Shown here: positions 18,005 through 27,128 of the stretch, piece after piece
Position numbering within the stretch: the first letter of the stretch is position 1
Layout of the letters: each line of letters begins with the position of its first letter
Assembly (NCBI RefSeq): GCF_013408825.1
Contig: NZ_JACCBZ010000006.1
Location: 333,217 to 397,216, forward strand
Source: Mucilaginibacter tundrae
Lineage (GTDB): Bacteria > Bacteroidota > Bacteroidia > Sphingobacteriales > Sphingobacteriaceae
Length of the DNA: 64,000 nt
Direction: 5' to 3'
Made by a program: the position numbers and the translations under genes
The notes under the pieces: generated by a model
What the model was told of the DNA's origin: nothing
Seen by the model: only the letters and a program-made list of their open reading frames with translations
The model's database searches: none

Positions 18005-18567
18005 GGTAAGCGAAGCGAAACCAGGTAAATAAAACTAACCGACTTTAGGTGTCACAATGGAACAAAACACATAAAAAACGTGCATTTTTTGATGTTTTTT
18101 ATCAATTTTGACGTCGATTTTGAGGGTTTTTCGCGCAAAAATGAGGCTTTTTTGGGCTAAAAACCGCTAAATTCAGGCTAAAAATAGATGTAATATCGCT
18201 GTTTTCAGGGTGTTTTAGGGGCTTTTTAGGGCTAAAAGTGTACCAAATGTACCATTTTGTTCCACTTATTTGGTGGTACACCCAACCAAAAATAACCCTT
18301 GCATACTACACATTTAAAGCCTAATTTTGGTTAAACCAATATGAGCATACAAAAGCACTTTTATTTTTCCCTTGGCCTCACTTCAATGAGTGATGCTTCA
18401 TCGTTCAGGGATGCTATGCTCAGTTCTATCGTACTGGCGCAGTACTAATTACCTCTTTTCAGGAATATAAATTTTCATTGCCGGATTGATCCGTCGCATT
18501 CCTGCTATTCCCTGCTTTTTTAAACTTTAAAGTTTGTAAACTGTTAATAATAAACCAATTATTAATT
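18005..18567. promoter_or_regulatory. Long divergent intergenic region upstream of hmgA-hppD
   Basis: 560 bases without an ORF. It contains the 10-base ttttgttcca in inverted orientation at about 18057 and 18255, a local palindrome around gtgtacc..ggtacac (18238-18285), and several gggctaaaaa-type runs. This would suit binding sites for a regulator of the divergent tyrosine-degradation genes, but no known operator is recognised. Confidence 0.3.
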
Positions 18568-19725
18568 ATGCCTATCTACCATACATTAGGAAAAATTCCG
18601 CCAAAGCGGCATACGCAGTTCCGTAAGCCCGATGGAACTTTATACGCTGAAGAACTGGTATCAACCGAAGGGTTCTCCAGCTTGTACTCGCTGGTTTATC
18701 ATGCCTACCCACCAACTATAGTTAAGGAACTGGGCGAGCCGTATTCGGTTGAACCTAAGATAGCCCGTGAAAAGCACCTGAAGCACACCAGCCTCATCGG
18801 TTTCAACGTAGCGCCCGAGGATGATTACCTGCAAAGCCGTAAACCAATACTGGTTAACAGCGATTTACACATCTCGCTGGCAGCCCCGCGCAAATCCATG
18901 ACCGACTATTTCTACAAGAATAGCCAGGCAGATGAAGTGATTTTTATCCACCAGGGATCGGGCACATTAAAAACGGGATTTGGTAAGATCAAGTTTACTT
19001 ATGGTGATTATGTGATCATTCCCCGTGGCACCATTTACCAGTTGGAATTTGATACGCCGAATAATCGTTTGTTCATTGTAGAGAGTTTTAGCCCTATCCG
19101 TCCGCCAAAGCGTTATCGTAATGCGTACGGGCAGCTTATGGAGCATTCGCCTTACTGTGAGCGTGACATCAAGCGCCCAACCGATCTGGAAACCCACGAT
19201 GAGAAAGGCGACTTTAAAGTTTTGATCAAAAAGCAAGGTTTAATATATCCCTATACCTACGGTACACATCCGTTCGATTTTATAGGTTGGGACGGCTTCC
19301 ATTACCCATGGGCGTTATCTATACACGATTTTGAGCCGATAACCGGCAGGTTGCATCAACCACCGCCCGTGCACCAAACATTTGAAGGTAATAACTTCGT
19401 GATCTGCTCATTTGTGCCGAGGAAGTTTGATTATCATCCCCTATCAATCCCTGCCCCATACAACCATAGTAATGTGGATAGCGATGAGGTTTTATACTAT
19501 GTTGATGGTGACTTTATGAGCCGTAAACATGTTGTTAAAGGCCAAATCACGCTGCATCCCGGCGGCATACCACATGGACCATCACCCGGTTCGGTTGAAA
19601 AATCAATAGGCAAGGAATCAACCGAAGAATTAGCGGTGATGATAGATCCGTTCCGGCCACTAATGATCACCGAAGAAGCAATAAAAATAGAAGACCCTAA
19701 TTATTATAAAGGCTGGGCTGAGTAA
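18568..19725 (+). CDS. hmgA: Homogentisate 1,2-dioxygenase
   Basis: Opens the ring of homogentisate to maleylacetoacetate using Fe(II) and O2. The 385-aa protein carries the cupin-type core. Landmarks are FIHQGSGTLKTGFGKIKFTYGDYVIIPRGTIYQ, the histidine-rich GWDGFHYPWALSIHDFEP, VHQTFEGNNFVICSFVPRKFDYHP and HPGGIPHGPSPG; the Fe ligands of the family lie in these His blocks. Shorter than the 440-aa animal enzyme but in line with bacterial relatives. hppD follows after 18 bases, so one operon. Confidence 0.9.
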   Translation: MPIYHTLGKIPPKRHTQFRKPDGTLYAEELVSTEGFSSLYSLVYHAYPPTIVKELGEPYSVEPKIAREKHLKHTSLIGFNVAPEDDYLQSRKPILVNSDLHISLAAPRKSMTDYFYKNSQADEVIFIHQGSGTLKTGFGKIKFTYGDYVIIPRGTIYQLEFDTPNNRLFIVESFSPIRPPKRYRNAYGQLMEHSPYCERDIKRPTDLETHDEKGDFKVLIKKQGLIYPYTYGTHPFDFIGWDGFHYPWALSIHDFEPITGRLHQPPPVHQTFEGNNFVICSFVPRKFDYHPLSIPAPYNHSNVDSDEVLYYVDGDFMSRKHVVKGQITLHPGGIPHGPSPGSVEKSIGKESTEELAVMIDPFRPLMITEEAIKIEDPNYYKGWAE

Positions 19726-19743
19726 AAAAATTAAAGACAAAAC

Positions 19744-20868
19744 ATGGAAACACAAACATTAGATAAACCAATCCAAACAACAGATTTTTTACCTTTAAAC
19801 GGTACCGATTATGTTGAATTTTATGTTGGCAATGCCAAACAGGCTGCCCATTATTATAAAACCGCTTTCGGCTTTCAGGACCTGGCTTATTCAGGGCCAG
19901 AGACAGGCGTGCGCGATAAAGCTTCGTACGTATTGCAACAAGGTAAGATCCGCCTGATGTTAACTACACCATTGCATTCGGATCATCCCATCGCGGAGCA
20001 TATAAAAAAGCACGGTGATGGTGTAAAAATACTGGCTCTTTGGGTTGATGATGCTTACGATGCATTTCAGCAGACGGTAAGTCGCGGGGCGCAACCTTAT
20101 CAAAAACCGCAAACCATAAACGACGAGCACGGCGAAGTACGCACCAGCGGTATTAAGCTTTATGGCGATACTGTACACATGTTCATCGAACGTAAAAACT
20201 ACAACGGATTATTTTTACCCGGTTATAAAAAATTGGAAACACACTACAATCCAACTGATACAGGCCTTTTATATGTAGACCATTGCGTAGGCAACGTTGG
20301 TTGGCATAAAATGAACCAATGGGTTGATTTTTACGCTGATGTAATGGGTTTCAAAAACATTTTAACCTTTGATGATAAAATGATCTCTACCGAATATTCA
20401 GCTTTGATGAGTAAAGTAATGAGCAACGGAAATGGCTATGTTAAATTCCCAATCAACGAACCTGCTGAAGGCAAAAGGAAATCGCAGATTGAAGAATATC
20501 TTGAGTTTTATGAAGGCGAAGGTGTACAGCACATGGCTTTAGCTACGCACGATATTGTAAAAACTGTAACCGACCTGCAAAGCAGAGGCGTAGAATTTTT
20601 AACAGTGCCTACCTCCTACTATGATGAGTTGACCGATCGTGTTGGCCATATTGATGAGGATTTAGAGCCATTAAAAAAACTGGGCATCTTAGTTGACCGC
20701 GATGACGAAGGTTACTTATTACAAATATTTACCAAACCTGTTGAAGATAGGCCAACTTTATTCTTCGAGATCATTCAGCGTAAAGGCGCCAAATCATTTG
20801 GCGCTGGCAACTTCAAGGCACTATTTGAAGCTATTGAACGCGAGCAGGATTTAAGAGGGAATTTATAA
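19744..20868 (+). CDS. hppD: 4-hydroxyphenylpyruvate dioxygenase
   Basis: Converts 4-hydroxyphenylpyruvate to homogentisate, the step before HmgA. 374 aa with two VOC domains (about 18-150 and 175-345). The three Fe(II) ligands are visible: His180 (DHCVGN), His263 (VQHMALAT) and Glu342 (LFFEIIQRKG). The C-terminal KSFGAGNFKALFEAIEREQ gate helix is typical. Co-transcribed with hmgA and followed by a clean terminator. Confidence 0.95.
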   Translation: METQTLDKPIQTTDFLPLNGTDYVEFYVGNAKQAAHYYKTAFGFQDLAYSGPETGVRDKASYVLQQGKIRLMLTTPLHSDHPIAEHIKKHGDGVKILALWVDDAYDAFQQTVSRGAQPYQKPQTINDEHGEVRTSGIKLYGDTVHMFIERKNYNGLFLPGYKKLETHYNPTDTGLLYVDHCVGNVGWHKMNQWVDFYADVMGFKNILTFDDKMISTEYSALMSKVMSNGNGYVKFPINEPAEGKRKSQIEEYLEFYEGEGVQHMALATHDIVKTVTDLQSRGVEFLTVPTSYYDELTDRVGHIDEDLEPLKKLGILVDRDDEGYLLQIFTKPVEDRPTLFFEIIQRKGAKSFGAGNFKALFEAIEREQDLRGNL

Positions 20869-20895
20869 TTGAACAGTTCACAATTTATATAAAGG

Positions 20896-20932
20896 AAAGC
20901 CCCGACTTCCGGTAGGGGCTTTTCTTTTTTCA
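20896..20932 (+). terminator. Terminator of the hmgA-hppD operon
   Basis: aaagcccc (20896-20903) pairs with ggggcttt (20915-20922) over an 11-base loop, followed by tcttttttc. Confidence 0.88.
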
Positions 20933-21080
20933 TTGATGATCTAACTAATAATGCTTTTATTTTTCTTGGATCTTGACTCATGATTCTTGACTCTCCCGCG
21001 TTCCGCCAACTAATCATCAATTAACTATCAAACTCATAGGGATTTTACTAATTTCGCTACCTCATACGCTTAATTATAAA

Positions 21081-24000
21081 ATGGACTATCAATTTAAAGA
21101 TATAGAGCAAAAGTGGCAGCAATTTTGGGCCGATCATCAAACTTTTAAAGCTGAGGATAATAGCACTAAACCCAAATATTATGTGCTGGATATGTTCCCG
21201 TACCCATCAGGCGCAGGGCTGCATGTTGGACACCCGCTGGGCTATATCGCTTCTGATATTTTTGCGAGATATAAACGTTTAAAAGGCTTTAATGTGCTAC
21301 ACCCGATGGGTTACGACTCATTTGGTTTGCCTGCTGAGCAGTATGCTATACAAACGGGTCAGCACCCTGCTATCACTACCGAAACTAATATTGCTACTTA
21401 CCGCCGCCAGTTAGATCAGATCGGATTTTCATTCGACTGGAGTCGTGAAGTACGCACCAGTTCGCCCGATTATTACAAGTGGACACAGTGGATATTTATG
21501 CAACTGTTCAATTCATGGTATAACAAAGCCATTGAGAAAGCAGAGCCAATAAGCGTATTGGTTAAGCACTTTGAAGAGCATGGTTCGACAGGCATAAATG
21601 CCGTTTGTGATGAAGAAATTTTAAGCTTTAATGCTGATGAATGGAAGGCGATGAGCCATGACGAACAGCAAGCCGAACTATTGAAATACCGCCTGACTTA
21701 CCTGCGTGAAAGCACTGTAAACTGGTGCCCGGCTTTAGGTACTGTATTGGCGAACGACGAGGTGAAAGACGGCTTCAGCGAGCGCGGCGGTTACCCCGTT
21801 GAACAAAAGAAAATGATGCAGTGGAGCATGCGCATAGCAGCCTATGCCGAACGCCTTTTACAAGGCTTGGATACCATTGACTGGCCCGAACCTTTAAAAG
21901 AAATGCAAAGGAACTGGATTGGTAAAAGTACCGGGGCTTCGGTTAGGTTCCCGATTGAGAATCAAGAATCAAGAGTTAAGAGTCAAGAATATATTGAAGT
22001 TTTCACTACCCGTGTTGATACTATTTTTGGAGTAACATTTGTTGTGTTAGCTCCTGAACATGAATTGGTGAAGGAATTAACAACACCGGAGCAAAAAGGC
22101 GCGATTGAAGCCTATATCACCCAAACAAAAAAGAAATCGGAGCTGGACAGGATGGCGGATACAAAAACGGTATCGGGCGCATTTACCGGCAGCTATGTAC
22201 TGAATCCTCTCAATGGCGAAAAGGTGCAGATATGGATTGCCGATTATGTGTTGGCTGGCTACGGTACTGGCGCGGTTATGGCTGTGCCAAGTGGCGATCA
22301 GCGTGATTATTTATTCGCAAAGCATTTTAATTTGCCGATAGTACCGATCATGGACATCCAGCAAATAGAAACCGAAGCCGACCCAACCAAGGATGGCCGG
22401 TATATTAATTCGGATTTTATAAATGGATTGTTTTATAACGAAGCCGTTAAATCTGTTGTGGCTAAATTGGAAGAGATCGGCGCGGGAAAGGCAAAAGTGA
22501 ACTTCAGGATGCGCGATGCCATATTTGGACGCCAGCGCTATTGGGGAGAACCGGTACCGGTTTATTTTAAGGATGGATTGCCTTATTTGATTGAAGAAAG
22601 TGAATTGCCTTTGGTATTGCCGGAGGTTGATAAATATTTACCTACAGAAAGCGGTGAGCCACCTTTGGGGAGAGCAGAGAACTGGTTATACAAACAAGCC
22701 CCCTCTAAATCTCCCCCAGAAGGGGAGACTTCCTCCTCGCACATGGCCGGAAGCTACAGAGAAACAGCAGATCCTGTATATTATGAACAGTTAAAGGATT
22801 TTAGCAGAGATAATAGAAATCAACCAACAGAAGCGGAAAATATTTTGTGGCAATTGTTGAGAAACGAACAAACAGGTTTTAAAATAAGAAGACAACATGC
22901 CATTGGTCAATATATAGCTGATTTTGTTTCCTTACAGAAAGGATTGATTATTGAATTAGATGGTCATCACCACAAACTAAATAAAGAAGCTGATGATGCA
23001 AGGACAGAGGTGCTTAATCATTTAGGATTTGACGTAATCAGATTTATAAATGATGAGGTATTAAGTAATCCGCAAAAAGTAGCTAACGATATTAAACAAA
23101 AATTGCAAGTTATACCCGATAGAAAAAAAGTCTCCCCTGCCGGGGGAGATTTAGAGGGGGCTTATGCTTATGAACTATCCACTATGCCGGGTTGGGCTGG
23201 CTCAAGCTGGTATTGGTACCGCTACATGGATGCGCATAATGACCATGAATTCGCATCCAAAAAAGCAGTAGAATACTGGAAAGATGTGGACTTGTACATC
23301 GGTGGCAGCGAACACGCTACCGGGCACTTGCTGTACAGCCGTTTCTGGAATAAGTTTATGAAGGATATGAGCCTGGTAGTTGAGGAAGAGCCTTTCAAAA
23401 AGCTGATCAATCAGGGGATGATACAGGGCAGGAGTAATTTTGTGTATCGATTGGTTGATGAAGAAGGCAGAGGTACAAACACCTTTGTTTCGCATGGATT
23501 AATTAAAGAATACAAAACATCACCGTTACATGTGGATGTGAATATCGTAGATAATGATATATTGAATATCCAAAGGTTTAAGGAATGGCGTGAAGAATAC
23601 GCCGATGCTGAATTTGTATTAGAAGGTGGTAAATATATCTGTGGACACGAAGTTGAAAAAATGTCTAAATCCAAATTCAACGTGGTTAACCCGGATGATT
23701 TGATCGCGCGTTATGGCGCGGATACTTTGAGGATGTACGAAATGTTTTTAGGCCCGCTGGAGCAAAGTAAACCGTGGAATACGAATGGTATTGAGGGCGT
23801 ATTTAAATTCCTGCGTAAATTCTGGCGATTGTTCCATAATGAGCAATGGGTATTTACAGTATCAAATGCTGAGCCATCAAAAGCCGAATTAAAATCACTG
23901 CATAAAATCATCCGTAAGGTTGAAGAAGATGTAGAGCGCTTCTCGTTCAACACCTCAGTTTCCAGCTTTATGATAGCGGTCAATGAGTTGACTGACCTGA

Positions 24001-24344
24001 AATGTAATAACAAGTCGATTTTGCAGGATATGGTGATTGTCTTATCATCCTATGCGCCGCACATGTGCGAGGAGTTATGGACTTTGTTAGGTAACGAAGC
24101 CGGTACGCTGTCTTATGCAACCTACCCTAAATTTAATGGCACTTATTTGATTGAGGATGAGTTCGCCTACCCTATTTCTATCAATGGCAAAACTAAAATG
24201 AACCTAAGTATCTCGTTAAGCCTTGATGCGTCAGCTACCGAGGCTGTGGTTTTGGCTAATGCTGATGTGTTGCGATACCTGGATGGCAAATCGCCTAAAA
24301 AAGTTATTGTGGTAAAGGGCAGGATCGTGAATATGGTGGTGTAA
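21081..24344 (+). CDS. leuS: Leucyl-tRNA synthetase carrying an in-frame DUF559 insertion
   Basis: Charges tRNA-Leu. HIGH-type motif HVGH at residues 48-51; CP1 editing domain about 240-440; catalytic-core block [18 protein letters not shown] after residue 700; KMSKS at 860-864; anticodon-binding domain at the end. The protein is 1087 aa, about 156 longer than usual. The excess is residues about 539-694, exactly the DUF559 mobile segment at 22696-23163 (468 bases, 156 codons). Removing it leaves about 931 aa, the normal bacterial length, so the gene is probably functional with the insert as a surface extension. A smaller repeat-derived insert lies at 21956-21991. taatttcg at about 21047 is a near-consensus -7 box. 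Confidence 0.95.
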   Translation: MDYQFKDIEQKWQQFWADHQTFKAEDNSTKPKYYVLDMFPYPSGAGLHVGHPLGYIASDIFARYKRLKGFNVLHPMGYDSFGLPAEQYAIQTGQHPAITTETNIATYRRQLDQIGFSFDWSREVRTSSPDYYKWTQWIFMQLFNSWYNKAIEKAEPISVLVKHFEEHGSTGINAVCDEEILSFNADEWKAMSHDEQQAELLKYRLTYLRESTVNWCPALGTVLANDEVKDGFSERGGYPVEQKKMMQWSMRIAAYAERLLQGLDTIDWPEPLKEMQRNWIGKSTGASVRFPIENQESRVKSQEYIEVFTTRVDTIFGVTFVVLAPEHELVKELTTPEQKGAIEAYITQTKKKSELDRMADTKTVSGAFTGSYVLNPLNGEKVQIWIADYVLAGYGTGAVMAVPSGDQRDYLFAKHFNLPIVPIMDIQQIETEADPTKDGRYINSDFINGLFYNEAVKSVVAKLEEIGAGKAKVNFRMRDAIFGRQRYWGEPVPVYFKDGLPYLIEESELPLVLPEVDKYLPTESGEPPLGRAENWLYKQAPSKSPPEGETSSSHMAGSYRETADPVYYEQLKDFSRDNRNQPTEAENILWQLLRNEQTGFKIRRQHAIGQYIADFVSLQKGLIIELDGHHHKLNKEADDARTEVLNHLGFDVIRFINDEVLSNPQKVANDIKQKLQVIPDRKKVSPAGGDLEGAYAYELSTMPGWAGSSWYWYRYMDAHNDHEFASKKAVEYWKDVDLYIGGSEHATGHLLYSRFWNKFMKDMSLVVEEEPFKKLINQGMIQGRSNFVYRLVDEEGRGTNTFVSHGLIKEYKTSPLHVDVNIVDNDILNIQRFKEWREEYADAEFVLEGGKYICGHEVEKMSKSKFNVVNPDDLIARYGADTLRMYEMFLGPLEQSKPWNTNGIEGVFKFLRKFWRLFHNEQWVFTVSNAEPSKAELKSLHKIIRKVEEDVERFSFNTSVSSFMIAVNELTDLKCNNKSILQDMVIVLSSYAPHMCEELWTLLGNEAGTLSYATYPKFNGTYLIEDEFAYPISINGKTKMNLSISLSLDASATEAVVLANADVLRYLDGKSPKKVIVVKGRIVNMVV
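21956..21991 (+). repeat. In-frame aatcaagaatcaagag-type repeat in the LeuS editing domain
   Basis: gagaatcaagaatcaagag then ttaagagtcaagaat encodes the hydrophilic [10 protein letters not shown] stretch between GASVRFPIE and [14 protein letters not shown]. Reverse-complement relatives (cttgactcatgattcttgactc) lie just upstream of leuS at about 20970-20995, and a third at about 34098-34122, all intergenic, so this looks like a spread repeat tolerated in a coding loop. Confidence 0.6.
22696..23163 (+). mobile_element. Repeat-bounded DUF559 endonuclease element inserted in leuS
   Basis: 468-base segment bounded by 36-base terminal inverted repeats (22696-22731 and 23128-23163) that differ at two positions. 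Each also contains its own short hairpin (ctcccc..ggggag). Between them is a complete DUF559 domain: [41 protein letters not shown], and [21 protein letters not shown]. This is a VSR-like PD-(D/E)xK fold with DF and the ExD-type ELDG catalytic region intact. The whole segment reads through in the leuS frame with no stop. An internal ATG (22743, [11 protein letters not shown]) could start the nuclease alone, but there is no stop before leuS resumes. Confidence 0.9.
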
Positions 24345-24369
24345 CCACTTGTACCTTAAAGTAAAATGT

Positions 24370-24434
24370 CATTGCAGTAATGATCGGTTAATTCGGCAAC
24401 AGAATTACTAAACACTTACAGCAATGGCTTTTTT
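24370..24434 (+). terminator. Probable leuS terminator
   Basis: cattgcagtaa (24370-24380) pairs with ttacagcaatg (24416-24426) with one internal mismatch, followed by gctttttttatttt. The loop is long (35 bases), so confidence is moderate. Confidence 0.5.
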
Positions 24435-24551
24435 TATTTTAAATCTCTTAGTGTAACATTTACAATATGTTACACTTTAATTAATTATTTTTGGCAAATT
24501 AATTGTAACAATTCAGGTATTTTCGCCTCCAATTTCCAAAAGCATCAAAAA

Positions 24552-27065
24552 ATGAAACGTTTTTACATATTAGTTCTATTATTAGGCTCCATGCTGTCGG
24601 CGAAAGCACAGTTTGGCGGGTCTACAATTACAGGTAAAATATCCGGTACGGTTATCGACTCGGTTACTAAAAAACCTGTTCAATATGCCAGTGTGGCCAT
24701 CTACCTAAGCAGCGGAAAAACCCCGCTTAATGGCATGCTGACTGATGCTAATGGTGGTTTTAAAATTTACAACATCCACCCGGGCAGTTATAAAGTTACC
24801 ATTACATTTGTTGGTGGCTATAAAACTAAAACCATAAACCCGGTTGTTACAAGCGGTTCAAAACCCGACGCTAATTTGGGTAATATTAAAATAAGGCCTG
24901 ATAATGGCGACCTTGGCGAAGTTTCAATTACTGCAAAAGCGCCACTTATTGAAAACCATATTGATAAGATAGTTTACAACGCCGAAAAAGATATTACCAA
25001 CGTTGGCGGCAATGCGAGCGATGTATTACAGAAAGTACCATTGGTAGCAGTGGACATTAATGGTAACGTTTCTTTACGTGGTGATGCTAATGTTAAGGTT
25101 TTGATCAACGGTAAACCATCCGGCGCTATGTCGGCCAGTTTATCTGATGTATTAAAAACCATTCCTGCCGATCAGATCAAGAGTATCGAGGTTATAACCT
25201 CGCCATCTGCAAAATATGACGCGGAAGGTTCAGCGGGTATTATCAATATCATTACCAAGCAAAAAAATGCTTCAGGTTTAAGTGGTTCGGTTAGCGGCGG
25301 TATAGGTACACGCCAAAACAATGGTAACTTTAACTTAAACTACAATAAAAACAGGTTCAGCATTTCGGCAAATATTGGTGGTAACCTTACCTGGCCACAA
25401 ACTTCGATCACTAAATTTAGCCAGACTATAACAAGCGATACCTCGCGCAATAGTTTACAATCTACACGTAATAGTACTATTAAACGATATGGCACTATTA
25501 GTTCTTTAACAGCTGGATATGATATTAATAGCTATAACAGCTTAACTTCTACATTCAGATACAACAGGGGTGGATTTAACCAAACCGGGCCTTCAACTAC
25601 CAGCTCATCTTCAGTGATACATGGTACAACTGTGGATACATCGTTTGCCAGTGAATATCAAAACAATACGATACAACATAACCTGTTTTATGGTTTTGAC
25701 TGGAGTTTAGATTATACCCACAAATTCCGCAAAGAAGGAGAAGAACTGGACCTTTCGGCACAATGGAGTCATAGCGCGGTTAATACAGACTACACCAATA
25801 CTTATGCAGGTGAATCGCCTTATGCAAATCAACGAGGATTAAACGATGGTACCAACAATGAGTATACCTTCCAATTAGATTATACATTGCCAATAAGTAA
25901 GTTATTAAAATTTGAGGCTGGTGGTAAAACAACCATTAGAAGACTAAATAGTAATTTTGATACCTTTGGTGGCGATAACCTTGATGTGTTGGATGCTGCT
26001 AACAGTGACTTGTATGATTACAACCAAAATGTATACGCCGGATACTCGGTATTTACATTTACGCTGCCTAAAAACTACACCATATTAGCGGGTGGAAGGT
26101 TTGAGAACACTACAATTAATGGTGATGCGATTAGCGCGGAGCCGAACCTGCCACCGGTTGATCAAAACTATAATATATTTATCCCGAGCCTAACTATTCA
26201 AAAACAATTTGGTACATCACAAACATTAAAATTAAGTTATAGCAAACGTATTACCCGCCCAAGCTTAACTTATTTGAACCCGTTTGTTAACATGAGTAAC
26301 CCACAGAGCGAATCAGCAGGTAACCCGAATTTGAGCCCTGAAATATCACAAACGATTGAGTTGAATTACAATACTTTCATTAAATCATCCGTAATTAACT
26401 TCTCGGTTTATTACAAACACATCAATGGTTTAATCGAAAGTATATTAACACCAACTACGGTTAATGATTCTACAAAAGGTACGCTAAGCACCTATCAAAA
26501 TATAGGTAGCAATAATTCATGGGGATCAAGCTTCTTTGGCTCGATCAACCCTATTAAAATATTAACTATACGTGGAAGTATTAACGCTTATACCTATAAT
26601 CCCGATCCGACAGGTGCATTCGCACAGGATCACAGCGCTGAAGGCACTTATATTCAATACAACGCGTTCGGTATGGCTGAGGTAGACCTGAAAAGCATAG
26701 TAGGCCAGGTTTTCGCGATTGAAAATTCACCACGCCGTACTATTCAAGGTACAAACCCATCGTTCAGCTTGCTAGGCTTCGGTGTAAGAAAGCAATTTGA
26801 TAATAAAAAGGCCTCAATTGGTGTTAACGTACTGCAACCATTCAACAAGTATAAATACTTCGATCAAAACATAAGCAGCCCGGGTTTGGTACAAACCAGC
26901 AGCACGGCGTTTCCGTTCCGCTCGGTTGGTTTAACGTTTAGCTACAGCTTTGGTAAAATAACCTTTAGCAATCCTAAAACCAAAAGCGACAATCCTGACG
27001 AAGAAAAACAGGATGACCAAGGTGGGCCGGGTGGCGCACCAGCAGCCGGGGGAAGCTCAAAATAA
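24552..27065 (+). CDS. TonB-dependent outer-membrane receptor family protein
   Basis: 837 aa. Signal peptide (YILVLLLGSMLSAKAQ). CarboxypepD_reg-like domain about residues 28-110 (ITGKISGTVIDSVTKKPVQYASVAIYL). Plug-like region with ENHIDKIVYNAEKDIT, NASDVLQKVPLVAVDINGNVSLRG and IKSIEVITSPSAKYDAEGSAGIINIITK. The barrel runs about 250-810, of the OMP_b-brl_3 type. A Gly/Pro/Asp-rich tail (EEKQDDQGGPGG) ends the protein. Ligand cannot be inferred; no SusD partner is adjacent, so not a classical SusCD pair. Followed by a terminator shared with the opposite gene. Confidence 0.9.
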   Translation: MKRFYILVLLLGSMLSAKAQFGGSTITGKISGTVIDSVTKKPVQYASVAIYLSSGKTPLNGMLTDANGGFKIYNIHPGSYKVTITFVGGYKTKTINPVVTSGSKPDANLGNIKIRPDNGDLGEVSITAKAPLIENHIDKIVYNAEKDITNVGGNASDVLQKVPLVAVDINGNVSLRGDANVKVLINGKPSGAMSASLSDVLKTIPADQIKSIEVITSPSAKYDAEGSAGIINIITKQKNASGLSGSVSGGIGTRQNNGNFNLNYNKNRFSISANIGGNLTWPQTSITKFSQTITSDTSRNSLQSTRNSTIKRYGTISSLTAGYDINSYNSLTSTFRYNRGGFNQTGPSTTSSSSVIHGTTVDTSFASEYQNNTIQHNLFYGFDWSLDYTHKFRKEGEELDLSAQWSHSAVNTDYTNTYAGESPYANQRGLNDGTNNEYTFQLDYTLPISKLLKFEAGGKTTIRRLNSNFDTFGGDNLDVLDAANSDLYDYNQNVYAGYSVFTFTLPKNYTILAGGRFENTTINGDAISAEPNLPPVDQNYNIFIPSLTIQKQFGTSQTLKLSYSKRITRPSLTYLNPFVNMSNPQSESAGNPNLSPEISQTIELNYNTFIKSSVINFSVYYKHINGLIESILTPTTVNDSTKGTLSTYQNIGSNNSWGSSFFGSINPIKILTIRGSINAYTYNPDPTGAFAQDHSAEGTYIQYNAFGMAEVDLKSIVGQVFAIENSPRRTIQGTNPSFSLLGFGVRKQFDNKKASIGVNVLQPFNKYKYFDQNISSPGLVQTSSTAFPFRSVGLTFSYSFGKITFSNPKTKSDNPDEEKQDDQGGPGGAPAAGGSSK

Positions 27066-27087
27066 TATAACAGCAATTGTATAAATT

Positions 27088-27121
27088 AAAAAGACCCTTG
27101 TTTTATAAGGGTCTTTTTTTT
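27088..27121. terminator. Bidirectional terminator
   Basis: aaaagaccctt and aagggtctttt form an 11-bp stem with A-run before and T-run after, between the convergent TonB receptor and MutS-like genes. Confidence 0.88.
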
Positions 27122-27128
27122 GTGAAAA

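Noticed and set aside
22696..23163. Intein or frameshifted pseudogene in leuS
   Set aside because: No splice-site residues, and the segment is a whole number of codons with LeuS intact on both sides; a DUF559 domain with terminal repeats explains it.
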